From contig JAVBME010000002.1 of assembly GCA_031552765.1 (NCBI GenBank), positions 50,372 through 114,371 of the forward strand: 64,000 nucleotides of DNA, given 5' to 3'. Of this stretch, positions 1 through 7,497 are shown one piece after another. How positions within the stretch are numbered: the stretch's first letter is position 1; every line of letters begins with the position of its first letter. The position numbers and the translations under genes were made by a program. This DNA is from JAVBME01 sp031552765. Its GTDB lineage: Bacteria > Bacillota > Negativicutes > Acidaminococcales > JAISLQ01. The notes under the pieces are model-generated. The model saw only the letters and a list, made by a program, of their open reading frames with translations. It ran no database searches and was not told where the DNA came from.

Positions 1-222
1 ATCGCGTTTTTGCTGTTCATACCTATACTTGCCGTAATCCATAATCCGGCAGACCGGCGGCTTAGCCTGCGGGGCTATCTCCACTAAGTCCATTTGACGG
101 TTTACCGCTTCGTTAAGGGCGTCACGCAAGGACATTATGCCCAGCTGTTCTCCCTCTTCTGTGTTTACTCGTACTTCTTTAGCCCGGATCTCTTCATTGA
201 TTCGCAAGCTTTCTTTGCTAAT
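1..222 (-). CDS. infC: Translation initiation factor IF-3, N-terminal part (runs off the window)
   Basis: IF-3 binds the 30S subunit, prevents premature 50S joining and checks the initiator codon. The 74 visible codons give the typical N-terminal domain: INEEIRAKEVRVN, then LGIMSLRDALNEA, VDLVEIAPQAKPPVCRI and MDYGKYRYEQ. The only plausible start is an ATT codon at 222-220: an in-frame TGA lies three codons upstream (231-229), there is no ATG, GTG or TTG between, and a strong GGAGGTG (236-230) sits at proper distance. AUU starts are the known basis of IF-3 autoregulation in other bacteria; applying that here is inference. It follows thrS on the same strand; rpmI and rplT would be expected beyond the window edge. 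Confidence 0.95.
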   Translation of the reverse strand, partial: MSKESLRINEEIRAKEVRVNTEEGEQLGIMSLRDALNEAVNRQMDLVEIAPQAKPPVCRIMDYGKYRYEQQKRD

Positions 223-236
223 AGCTGTTCACCTCC

Positions 237-352
237 ACAAAATATTAAAAGCGGCTGGATATAATCCACCCGCTCAAAATAACAATAGATCGCTCTATTT
301 AACCTTTGCGGCTAAACGCCGTAAGGTGAGAAGCGGGTAGCTCCTACTTTCA
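237..352 (-). promoter_or_regulatory. Probable L20-type leader RNA of the infC-rpmI-rplT operon
   Basis: The infC 5' untranslated region can fold as a long-range stem ACCCGCTT with GAGCGGGT, enclosing CACCTT with AAAGGT and a CGGC/GCCG hairpin. This layout and the position directly ahead of infC match the L20 leader of Firmicutes, in which ribosomal protein L20 binds the leader and causes attenuation. The assignment rests on remembered structure and context, not on a covariance-model hit. Exact ends are approximate. Confidence 0.6.
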
Positions 353-363
353 ATTACTAATGT

Positions 364-392
364 AATGTAACACATTTTTCTTTTTCTGTCAA
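364..392 (-). promoter_or_regulatory. Promoter for infC, just after the thrS stop
   Basis: On the minus strand a perfect TTGACA (392-387) is followed after 17 bases by TACATT (369-364). It lies just after the thrS stop codon and ahead of the leader RNA, so infC can be transcribed independently of the thrS T-box. Sigma-A-type consensus; inferred from sequence only. Confidence 0.6.
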
Positions 393-395
393 CAG

Positions 396-2318
396 TTAAG
401 CTTTTTCCACTATTTCTTTTTTCAAAGCGGCTGCAAAAACGGAGAAATCCTGCGCGCCCAGATCGCCCTCTTTTCTCTTTCTTACCGAAACCTTGCCTTC
501 TTCTACTTCTTTATCGCCGATGACCAACATATAAGGCGTTTTTTGCACCTGGGCCTCGCGTATTTTATAGCCGATCTTTTCATTGCGGTCATCGAGTTCC
601 ACGCGTACTTTTTCTTTAAACAGCTCTTCTTGCAGCTTTTTAGCATATTCCACATGGCGTTCCGCTATAGGCAGGATCTTCACCTGTACAGGCGACATCC
701 ATACCGGGAAAGCTCCGGCATAGTGTTCGATAAGTATGCCGATAAACCTTTCTATACTGCCGTATAAAGCGCGGTGGATCATGACCGGGCGGTGTTTTTG
801 CCCGTCTTCGCCGACATAGGTAAGGTCGAATTTTTCCGGCATCTGCATGTCGAGCTGGATAGTGCCGCACTGCCAGGTCCTGCCCAGCGAATCTTTCAGG
901 TGAAAGTCGATCTTCGGCCCGTAAAAAGCGCCGTCGCCGGGGTTTACCTTATAATTGAGCCCATACTCTTCCATGGCTTCGCGCAGTGCCTCGGTAGCCA
1001 GCTCCCAGACCGCGTCGTCGCCCATAGCCTTCTCGGGCTTGGTGCTCAGTTCGGCGTGGTACTGGAGGCCATAAACGCTATATACTTTGTCAAACAGCTC
1101 TATGACTTTTTTTATTTCATCTTTTATCTGGCTGGGCAACATGAAAATATGCGCGTCATCCTGGGTAAACGCGCGCACGCGCATCAGGCCGTGCAAAGCG
1201 CCGGACAATTCGTGCCTGTGTACCAATCCCATCTCACACATGCGGATGGGCAGCTCCCGGTAGCTGTGGTGGCGCGAACGGTAAACCAGTATGCAGCCCG
1301 GGCAATTCATGGGTTTTACTGCATAAAGCTGTTCATCGATATCGGTAAAGTACATATTGTTACGGTAATGTTCCCAGTGTCCGGACTGTATCCACAACTC
1401 GCGCGCCAAAATGACCGGCGTTTTTATTTCATCATAGCCAAAGTCAAAATGCAAGTCGCGCCACAATTTTTCTATTTCATTTCTTACTACCATGCCGTTA
1501 GGATGGAAAAACGGAAATCCCGGCCCCTCGTCCTGCAAACTGAATAGATCCAATTCACGGCCAAGTTTCCTATGGTCGCGCGCCGCCGCTTCTTCCAGCA
1601 GTTTCAGATAGGCGTCAAGCTCCGTCTTTTTGGCAAAAGCAGTGCCGTATATCCTTTGCAGCATCTTGTTTTTCTCATCGCCCCGCCAATAGGCGCCCGC
1701 CAGGCTTTGCAGCTTGAACGCCTTTACCTTGCCGGTGCTTGCCACATGAGGCCCCGCGCACAGGTCTACGAATTCGCCCTGCCGGTATATGCTTATCGGC
1801 ACATCGTCCGCCAATGCTTCTATCAGTTCTATTTTATATTTCTCACCTAAACCGTAAAACAGTTTTATAGCCTCGTCGCGCGGCAAAAACTCTCGTACCA
1901 GCGGCAGATCCTCTGCAACTATCTTTTCCATTTCCTTTTCTATAGCGGTCAAGTCTTCCGGTGAGAAAGTATGCCCGCTGTCAAAATCATAATAAAAACC
2001 GTTGGCAATAGCCGGGCCGATAGCAAGTTTAGTACCGGGAAAAAGGCGTTGTACGGCATGCGCCAATATATGCGAGGCCGTATGACGCAAAGCATGGAGA
2101 CCGGCGTCATCCGACCCTGTAAGGATCTGGATAATGCAGTCGCGCTCTATCCTGTCGCTCAGCTCTATATCCTCGCCGTCAGCTTTGGCGGCCAAGATCA
2201 TCTTGTACAGTTTGGGCGCCTTTTGCGCCACTATTTCCAACACGGTCAGACCTTTTTCCACCTCTATTTTATAATCAGGATTGGCAGCAAAACTGATTTT
2301 TATCATTTCTTTTTCCAT
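396..2318 (-). CDS. thrS: Threonine--tRNA ligase
   Basis: Class II synthetase that charges tRNA-Thr in the cytoplasm. The 640 residues are full length for the family. Visible are an N-terminal TGS domain (about 1-65), the second editing domain with HTASH (79-83) and CAGPH (187-191), the catalytic core with the zinc-site motif MNCPGC (337-342), and a C-terminal anticodon-binding domain containing YMLVIGDKEV. The first ATG is taken because AGAAGGAAA precedes it; a second ATG four codons in lacks a better site. Expression is controlled by the T-box directly upstream. infC follows downstream with its own promoter, as in many Firmicutes. Confidence 0.98.
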   Translation of the reverse strand: MEKEMIKISFAANPDYKIEVEKGLTVLEIVAQKAPKLYKMILAAKADGEDIELSDRIERDCIIQILTGSDDAGLHALRHTASHILAHAVQRLFPGTKLAIGPAIANGFYYDFDSGHTFSPEDLTAIEKEMEKIVAEDLPLVREFLPRDEAIKLFYGLGEKYKIELIEALADDVPISIYRQGEFVDLCAGPHVASTGKVKAFKLQSLAGAYWRGDEKNKMLQRIYGTAFAKKTELDAYLKLLEEAAARDHRKLGRELDLFSLQDEGPGFPFFHPNGMVVRNEIEKLWRDLHFDFGYDEIKTPVILARELWIQSGHWEHYRNNMYFTDIDEQLYAVKPMNCPGCILVYRSRHHSYRELPIRMCEMGLVHRHELSGALHGLMRVRAFTQDDAHIFMLPSQIKDEIKKVIELFDKVYSVYGLQYHAELSTKPEKAMGDDAVWELATEALREAMEEYGLNYKVNPGDGAFYGPKIDFHLKDSLGRTWQCGTIQLDMQMPEKFDLTYVGEDGQKHRPVMIHRALYGSIERFIGILIEHYAGAFPVWMSPVQVKILPIAERHVEYAKKLQEELFKEKVRVELDDRNEKIGYKIREAQVQKTPYMLVIGDKEVEEGKVSVRKRKEGDLGAQDFSVFAAALKKEIVEKA

Positions 2319-2361
2319 CTTGGTTTCCTTCTTTCTTTCGTAAGATGCCTTTTTATATAAA

Positions 2362-2610
2362 AATAAAAACCCGTCCCCTTATAAAGGGACGGGATAATTT
2401 TCCGCGGTTCCACCCTTGTTGACTAGAAAAGTCCTCTCAGGCGCCTATAACGGGGCAACCGGCAAGGCTTAATCGCTTATCAGCTTTAGGCCCGCTACTC
2501 TAAGGCGGTAAACCCGGTCATCCTGTGCCGCTTCTCAGCTTGCGCGGCTCTCTTGGACAGCAATAAAACGGGTTCTTGTCCTTCATCATCGTATTGACAC
2601 TGTATTAAGT
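2362..2610 (-). promoter_or_regulatory. T-box riboswitch of thrS
   Basis: The minus-strand leader carries the T-box core AAGGGTGGAACCGCGG (around 2402-2418) and ends in a terminator hairpin of CCCGTCCC with GGGACGGG followed by T-rich sequence (2364-2392). An AGAGAG-type motif near the stem I start and an ACC triplet in the context GATGACCGGG fit a threonine specifier. The antiterminator TGGA bulge fits a tRNA with discriminator U, as in many bacterial tRNA-Thr. Uncharged tRNA-Thr should promote readthrough into thrS. Confidence 0.95.
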
Positions 2611-2616
2611 TCCTTT

Positions 2617-2645
2617 ATTATAGCAAAAAACATTCCAAAAAGCAA
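2617..2645 (-). promoter_or_regulatory. Promoter of the thrS T-box transcript
   Basis: Minus-strand TTGCTT (2645-2640), 17-base spacer and perfect TATAAT (2622-2617). The expected start of transcription lies close to the 5' end of the T-box leader. Confidence 0.6.
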
Positions 2646-2785
2646 TTTTTACCGGCTTATTTTAAAATTAATCTTGGAGACGGCAATTCAACATGGTAAA
2701 ATAATATATATATTTGTTTTCACTCTTACAAAAAGTATATCGTAAAAACTGCTTTTAATCTTTAGCATAACTGGAGGTTTTTTTC

Positions 2786-4345
2786 TTGCAAAATTTTCTT
2801 GCTGGCAAAAAGCTGTTTTTTTTCTTACTTTTATGTTCCTTGATTTTCGCCCTGCCTTGTGCGGCAAAAACGAAAGCTCTTCTTTATATACCTCTCGACA
2901 CACGTCCGGTATGCCTCAAATATCCGGTAGAAGCCATAGAAGCCGCCGGATATAAAGTACTAACCCCGCCCAGCGCCCTTATTTCGTCACGCTACCGGGC
3001 CGGAGACCCGGACCAGCTTTGGCAGTGGCTGCTCCAAAGCGCCAAAACAGCCGACGCTGCTATCATAGCGGCGGACTCTCTAATATACGGCGGACTTGTC
3101 CCCTCACGTACGCATCAACTGCCGATGGAAACCATCCTGCACCGTATAAATAGGCTAAAAGAATTGAAGTCTTCCTATCCCAAACTTAAATTATACTGTT
3201 TTTCAACCCTTTTGCGCACTCCGCGCAAAAGCTTTGGCGGCGTAGAGCCTCCTTATTATGAAGAATACGGACCGGATTTTTTCCGGCTGGGCGAACTGAT
3301 GGATAAGGTGGAAATTTATGGCTATAACCTTCTCGACCAGACGGAAATTAAAAACCTTACCGAATTGATGCCGGAACAATTCTACAACGACTGGTTCGAA
3401 CGCCGGCAAAAAAACCTTGATGGACATTTTCAACTAGCCAATCTGGTGCGTGAAAAATATTTCCATTATTATGCTGTAGGAAAAGACGACAATGCCCCGC
3501 TCTCCCAAACACACCGGGAAACCAGGCGACTTGTGGAAAAAACATCCGATATATCAAATGCCCGTTTTCAAATATTGCCGGGAGTAGATCAACTGGGCCT
3601 TTTGCTGGCCGTGCGGGCGCTCAATGAAGACAAATGGCAGCAGCCTTCAGTATACCCTGTCTACGCCGAAGGGGCCGGCGCTAAAACCATCCCCCTGTAC
3701 TCCGACCAATCTGTGGGCGAGTCGGTAAACCAACAAATCTTAGCCGCTGGCTGCCTGCCATCCAGTAGCCTTGCCGAAGCTGACCTGGTGTTTTTTGTAA
3801 ATACCCCGCCTGACGGCATAACCCGGGAATCTGTAAATCCGGAAAATCAGCCGTTTGCTTCGCAGGAAAACAAAGTATCGGTTTTGGCTTTAAAAGAGCT
3901 TATAACACTTGGTAAACCACTGGCTTTAGCCGACGTTTCTTACGCCAACGGCGCCGATAACGGTTTTATGCAGGAGTTGTACAATCACTCACTAATACCG
4001 CTTCTCTCTTCTTACTCCGGCTGGAACACCGCCGATAACTCCATAGGCTCGGCTTTGTCTTTGGGCCTTATATCCCGTAACGTGACAGCGCCTGCCAAAG
4101 AAAAATTCCTGCGCATCCGCCTGGCCGATGACTGGTATTACCAGTCAAACATCCGGCCCATACTGAAAAAATCTTTAAACCACGGCAATCAGTACGCTCT
4201 TGATGGGCAAAGGCGCGCCCTCTCACTATTAATGCAAAAAGAATTCCGCCGCCTTGACAATAGATATCCCACGCTGGGCATAACGGTGATAGCCGCGGAT
4301 TTCCCCTGGAACAGGCTGTTTGAAATATCTATAGATATAAAATAA
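2786..4345 (+). CDS. DUF4127 family secreted protein
   Basis: The 519-residue protein has an N-terminal signal peptide (basic residues, then a hydrophobic stretch ending near PCAA, about 1-27). The mature part opens with LLYIPLDTRPVCLKYP, the hallmark start of the DUF4127 family, followed by AADSLIYGGLVPSR and YANGADNGFM. No biochemical role is known to me for this family. The TTG start at 2786 is chosen because GGAGG (2773-2777) lies eight bases upstream. It is transcribed alone and ends inside a strong palindromic terminator shared with the convergent gene. Confidence 0.85.
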   Translation: MQNFLAGKKLFFFLLLCSLIFALPCAAKTKALLYIPLDTRPVCLKYPVEAIEAAGYKVLTPPSALISSRYRAGDPDQLWQWLLQSAKTADAAIIAADSLIYGGLVPSRTHQLPMETILHRINRLKELKSSYPKLKLYCFSTLLRTPRKSFGGVEPPYYEEYGPDFFRLGELMDKVEIYGYNLLDQTEIKNLTELMPEQFYNDWFERRQKNLDGHFQLANLVREKYFHYYAVGKDDNAPLSQTHRETRRLVEKTSDISNARFQILPGVDQLGLLLAVRALNEDKWQQPSVYPVYAEGAGAKTIPLYSDQSVGESVNQQILAAGCLPSSSLAEADLVFFVNTPPDGITRESVNPENQPFASQENKVSVLALKELITLGKPLALADVSYANGADNGFMQELYNHSLIPLLSSYSGWNTADNSIGSALSLGLISRNVTAPAKEKFLRIRLADDWYYQSNIRPILKKSLNHGNQYALDGQRRALSLLMQKEFRRLDNRYPTLGITVIAADFPWNRLFEISIDIK

Positions 4346-4381
4346 GAAAGAGAGGCATGCCTCTCTTTCTTATTTTATATC
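4334..4381. terminator. Bidirectional terminator, 24-bp perfect palindrome
   Basis: Perfect inverted repeat with 24-base arms and no unpaired loop, centred at GCATGC (4355-4360) and flanked by A/T-rich arm ends. It contains the stop codon of the DUF4127 gene and lies directly at the end of the convergent small gene, so it likely terminates both. Confidence 0.85.
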
Positions 4382-4383
4382 GC

Positions 4384-4659
4384 TTATTGAACGTGTTTCA
4401 GGCGGCTTTTCTCTTCATCCCTCTTGGCGTCGTTAAAGCGCGGGATGGTGCTCAAGTAGCCGGTAATGCGGCGGACCCGGATGATGGAGTCGTAGTGCGG
4501 CGACAGCAGCACATCATCGCCATCAATGTTTATGCTCAATTCGACCAGCTTGCGGGCCGGGTTTACGTCAAGTTGTTCTGTTACATATTCCTGGGCTTCC
4601 TGCATGGGCATTTCTTCCGGATGATTTACGATAACATCTTTGAATACAAACTGTTGCAT
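4384..4659 (-). CDS. Small protein resembling the C-terminal tail of anaerobic ribonucleotide reductase (NrdD)
   Basis: A 91-residue protein; start chosen at 4659 because AGGAGGAG precedes that ATG, dropping nine residues of the longest reading frame. The C-terminal third reads RRITGYL (63-69), then RFN (74-76), K79, E83 and RLKH (86-89). This follows the NrdD tail around its glycyl-radical glycine (RRxxGYL...RxFNxxKxxE...RxKH), with G67 in the position of the radical glycine. The N-terminal two thirds are not recognised, and there is no catalytic barrel and no adjacent nrdG activase. It might be a radical-domain spare part or a regulator that kept the fold. Function unproven. Confidence 0.6.
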   Translation of the reverse strand: MQQFVFKDVIVNHPEEMPMQEAQEYVTEQLDVNPARKLVELSINIDGDDVLLSPHYDSIIRVRRITGYLSTIPRFNDAKRDEEKSRLKHVQ

Positions 4660-4835
4660 TTTTTCTCCTCCTAGATTTTTAGGCAATTTATGCGGTTACA
4701 CTATGTATCCCGCTCATAACACACATTATATAGTAGTTATTTTATTTTTGCAATACCACATATCGTTTTTTCGTAAAAATTTTTTCTGTAAAAATAATTT
4801 TTATCGTTTACTAGCAATTATGATTGTTGAAAATA

Positions 4836-4870
4836 AATAATGCCCCTGCGGTTTTGCAAAGGGCATTATT
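4836..4870 (-). terminator. Terminator of the 166-residue secreted protein gene
   Basis: Ten-base perfect stem AATAATGCCC / GGGCATTATT with a 15-base loop, just past the stop codon of the minus-strand gene ending at 4888. Confidence 0.7.
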
Positions 4871-4887
4871 GGTAATTTTATTGTAAG

Positions 4888-5388
4888 TCAATCAAATATC
4901 TCATCAAGAGCCCACATGACCAGACCGAGTTTTATGGCATCGTCGTTCATTATGGCATATTGGTTTTTCACATTCCTGCGCACCCAGCCCCACTTTATAC
5001 CATTAGCTTTACATATTTCTTTATAAGGCTTGCCATTTTTCTTCATCGTAAATACATACATAAAATCATTGTGGCCCAGTTGGCTGGCAATAAAACTTGC
5101 CGTGATAAAATCGTCCAAAGTAAGCCTGTTGGCTCTGGCCCGATCAAAGTCAGACCAATTGCTTTTCATTATGTTTACTACTATATTTCCCCGTTGATTG
5201 CCTTTGGCTCGGTCATCTTTTTTATCTTTGCCTTTTTGCCCCTGGTCATAACCTTTATTTTGCTGCTGCTTTCCTTTATCCTTGTTGTTGCCATCGCCTT
5301 TTTTTGCCAGTACAGGCGCTGAAAACAAGGTAGCCGAAAAACACAACGCCAAAAATACACTGGTTATTTTTTTCGCCTTTTCTGTCAC
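4888..5388 (-). CDS. Secreted protein of unknown function with a charged low-complexity linker
   Basis: Start set at the GTG at 5388, because AAGGGAG lies eight bases upstream; an ATG nine codons earlier has no ribosome-binding site. The 166-residue product has a signal peptide (lysines then a hydrophobic run ending in APVLA), a K/D/G/N/Q-rich low-complexity stretch (about 30-65) and a compact C-terminal domain of about 95 residues with FDRARANRLTLDDFI, SQLGHNDFMYVF and GIKWGWVRRN. I do not recognise that domain. It is a lone gene with its own terminator. Likely exported to the periplasm or surface; no enzyme motif is visible. Confidence 0.75.
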   Translation of the reverse strand: MTEKAKKITSVFLALCFSATLFSAPVLAKKGDGNNKDKGKQQQNKGYDQGQKGKDKKDDRAKGNQRGNIVVNIMKSNWSDFDRARANRLTLDDFITASFIASQLGHNDFMYVFTMKKNGKPYKEICKANGIKWGWVRRNVKNQYAIMNDDAIKLGLVMWALDEIFD

Positions 5389-5549
5389 AACAACCACTCC
5401 CTTTTCAGTAATCATGCAAAATAACTATGTTGGTAAATTTTATTAGCTTGGAGTATCAGTTGTTTTATTTTTCTACATTCAGCAAATGATATCCTGTTAA
5501 AATTACAGCCTGTTTGTGACATCTTCGTGACAAAAAAACATACTTTTTG

Positions 5550-5927
5550 TTAAATAAAAATATCTACCATACGTTTATAGGCCATAGAAGCGATGCCGCT
5601 AGGCCCAAGAGCGCCGGCCTCTCGCATTTTATCCAACAACCTGCTGCTAAAATATGGCTTGGCGATGTTCATCACACCGCCTTGTTTTTCTAAAGCATCC
5701 TGCCAAAGCCGCTTGGCATTTTTAGAAATATCTACGATAACCGCAGGGGAAAATGCTCCACTGCCCGGTAGGCGTGTTTCAGAGCTTACCCGTTTTGCTT
5801 CTTCCGCCGAAAGCGCTGGCTGGGTACGCCTGCGCCCACCGGAATATATATGGCCGGCCTGCGTTTGACCCCGGTTGAGGTCACTGCTGGCAGAAGATGG
5901 CGCGTTTATGATGTTGTTATCAGCCAT
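5550..5927 (-). CDS. Hypothetical 125-residue protein, third gene of a small operon
   Basis: Preceded by AAGGAG at correct spacing. The N-terminal half is rich in S, N, R and Q and looks disordered. The C-terminal half is helical and holds VDISKNAKRLW, then ALGPSGIASMAYKRM. The VxIS..AKRL phrase resembles linkers in FlgM-like and flagellar-associated small proteins, but this is too weak to name it. It follows the 193-residue exported protein by about 20 bases, so it is likely co-transcribed. No signal peptide. Confidence 0.65.
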   Translation of the reverse strand: MADNNIINAPSSASSDLNRGQTQAGHIYSGGRRRTQPALSAEEAKRVSSETRLPGSGAFSPAVIVDISKNAKRLWQDALEKQGGVMNIAKPYFSSRLLDKMREAGALGPSGIASMAYKRMVDIFI

Positions 5928-5949
5928 AGGTCGCTCCTTGATGATCGAA

Positions 5950-6531
5950 TCATGTTTCCGGTTGTTGGAGAATAGGCAATTCTTCCCTGAATTTATCTAT
6001 CACATCGGCAAATTTGTCTGTTGCCACTTGATAGGCGGAATCACTGGCCGCCCAGGAACGAGTGTCATCGTAACGTATCTGGCGGAAAAGGTATTTTTTG
6101 TCCGTCTTACGGTAGGCGGTCACATCGATATTTACATACACCCATTGGATGGTCTCACCCCGCCAGGAAGTATAGACTTCTTCGCGCATACTGTTTACCC
6201 ATATGGCTACAACCAGTTCCGCCGGCACAGTGTTGGCTATATATTCGAGCTGCGCCTGCTTCAGGTAAGGGCGCTTCTGGTCAGCCGCGGGGAATCTGCC
6301 GGCAAGGGCGGCACGGACAGTGTCTTGCGGAACGATCTGGTAATTAGGAAACCCAAACCGCCTCTTCACCCTGGTTTCCCAGGCCGACACCAGTTTACCG
6401 TCTACTGCGCCGGATTTATCCACAACGACGACCGCTACAGGAAGTTCCGCAAAAGCGTCGACGGTCTGCGGTAAAATACCTAAAGAAAAAGTAAGAACAC
6501 ATAAAACAGCCAATAATTTGAAAGTTTTCAT
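5950..6531 (-). CDS. Exported protein of unknown function
   Basis: 193 residues from the ATG at 6531, chosen for its GGGAGG. A signal peptide (MKTFKLLAVLCVLTFSLG, cleavage likely near VDA) is followed by a domain with LPVAVVVVDKSGAVDGKLV, RRFGFPNYQIVP and ELVVAIWVNSM. The pattern of alternating hydrophobic strands suggests an alpha/beta domain similar in feel to small periplasmic proteins, but I cannot assign a family. It sits between a DnaA-domain-I-like gene and a 125-residue unknown with gaps of about 20 bases on either side, so the three form one operon. Confidence 0.7.
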   Translation of the reverse strand: MKTFKLLAVLCVLTFSLGILPQTVDAFAELPVAVVVVDKSGAVDGKLVSAWETRVKRRFGFPNYQIVPQDTVRAALAGRFPAADQKRPYLKQAQLEYIANTVPAELVVAIWVNSMREEVYTSWRGETIQWVYVNIDVTAYRKTDKKYLFRQIRYDDTRSWAASDSAYQVATDKFADVIDKFREELPILQQPET

Positions 6532-6553
6532 TTGCCCTACCTCCCTATTTTTT

Positions 6554-6895
6554 TTACATAGCAACGACCCGCACAAAGTTAACGTTAAAAGCTTTTTCGA
6601 TCTGAGGAATAAACTTGGCTTCTATATTCGTCCTGTTCATCGGAGTATCAGTCACCAGCATCACAGTAGTATCGTTGCGTTTTATGCTTTGCAAAGTATT
6701 GATGTATTTGTCAAAATCCTGCTGGCCGATACTTTCTTTTAGTTTTAACAAATCTTCGAGCATATATGGCTGGTCTTTAGCGACGCGTTCCTCCAGTGGG
6801 GTGAATGGCTCGGTAACTACCCGCGTATGTATGTCTTTAGGCGCGGCGGAGAAAGCCTCTTCATTTTCGCCAGGTACTATCAGGTCTTTTCTCAT
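6554..6895 (-). CDS. Stand-alone DnaA domain-I-like small protein
   Basis: 113 residues from the ATG at 6895, which has AAGGAGAGAG upstream; an earlier in-frame ATG has none. The N-terminal 45 residues are charged and probably flexible. Residues 46-113 follow the N-terminal (domain I) pattern of DnaA: an LxxLKESIGQQDFDKYINTL segment, a short strand, VMLVTDTP, then RTNIEAKFIPQIEKAF and a final strand FVRVV. DnaA domain I is a protein-interaction module; no AAA+ or DNA-binding part is present here. First gene of a three-gene operon with an exported protein and a hypothetical protein. Function unknown. Confidence 0.6.
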   Translation of the reverse strand: MRKDLIVPGENEEAFSAAPKDIHTRVVTEPFTPLEERVAKDQPYMLEDLLKLKESIGQQDFDKYINTLQSIKRNDTTVMLVTDTPMNRTNIEAKFIPQIEKAFNVNFVRVVAM

Positions 6896-7036
6896 GCTCT
6901 CTCTCCTTATCATCTATGATATATTGCTAATCTGATTATATGGCAATCCCGGGCATAGCGTCAAGCAAAGAGGATTTTGGCGACGGACGGCGAATTGTCC
7001 TACATCATAAACAACTAACTAAAAGGGGTCGACACT

Positions 7037-7480
7037 ATGTCATTTCTACAGGAATTTAAAGCGTTCGCCTTGAAAGGGAATGTCGCAGACATGGCGATAG
7101 GCGTTATAATCGGCGGCGCATTTGGTAAGATAGTCACCTCCCTGGTAAACAACATCATCATGCCGCCGCTTGGCCTTTTACTGGGCAAGGTGGATTTTTC
7201 CAATTTATTTATAAATCTTTCCAGCCAGCCGGTTTCTACTTTGGCCGAAGCGCAAAAATTAGGGGCGCCGGTTTTATCTTATGGCCTTTTCCTAAATTCC
7301 GTCCTGGATTTTATCATCATCGCCCTGGCGATTTTTCTTATTATAAGCCAGCTCAACAAATTGAAGCCGGCCGCTGAGACCCCTGCTGTTAAAGAATGTC
7401 CTTATTGCTTTAGCACGATAAATATAAACGCCGTACGCTGCCCTCAATGCATAGCGGAATTAACTCAAAACAATAAATAG
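7037..7480 (+). CDS. mscL: Large-conductance mechanosensitive channel with C-terminal zinc ribbon
   Basis: MscL forms a homopentameric inner-membrane channel that opens under hypo-osmotic shock. The N-terminal FLQEFKAFALKGNVADMAIG and the glycine-rich first membrane helix GVIIGGAFGKIV are canonical, and a second helix lies at about 84-105. The 147-residue product has an unusual tail with CPYC (121-124) and CPQC (135-138), a four-cysteine zinc-ribbon pattern replacing the usual helical bundle. It is followed after 17 bases by a CNNM-type gene on the same strand. The ATG has AAAGGGG upstream. Confidence 0.95.
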   Translation: MSFLQEFKAFALKGNVADMAIGVIIGGAFGKIVTSLVNNIIMPPLGLLLGKVDFSNLFINLSSQPVSTLAEAQKLGAPVLSYGLFLNSVLDFIIIALAIFLIISQLNKLKPAAETPAVKECPYCFSTININAVRCPQCIAELTQNNK

Positions 7481-7497
7481 GTGGTGTTATTTTCAGT

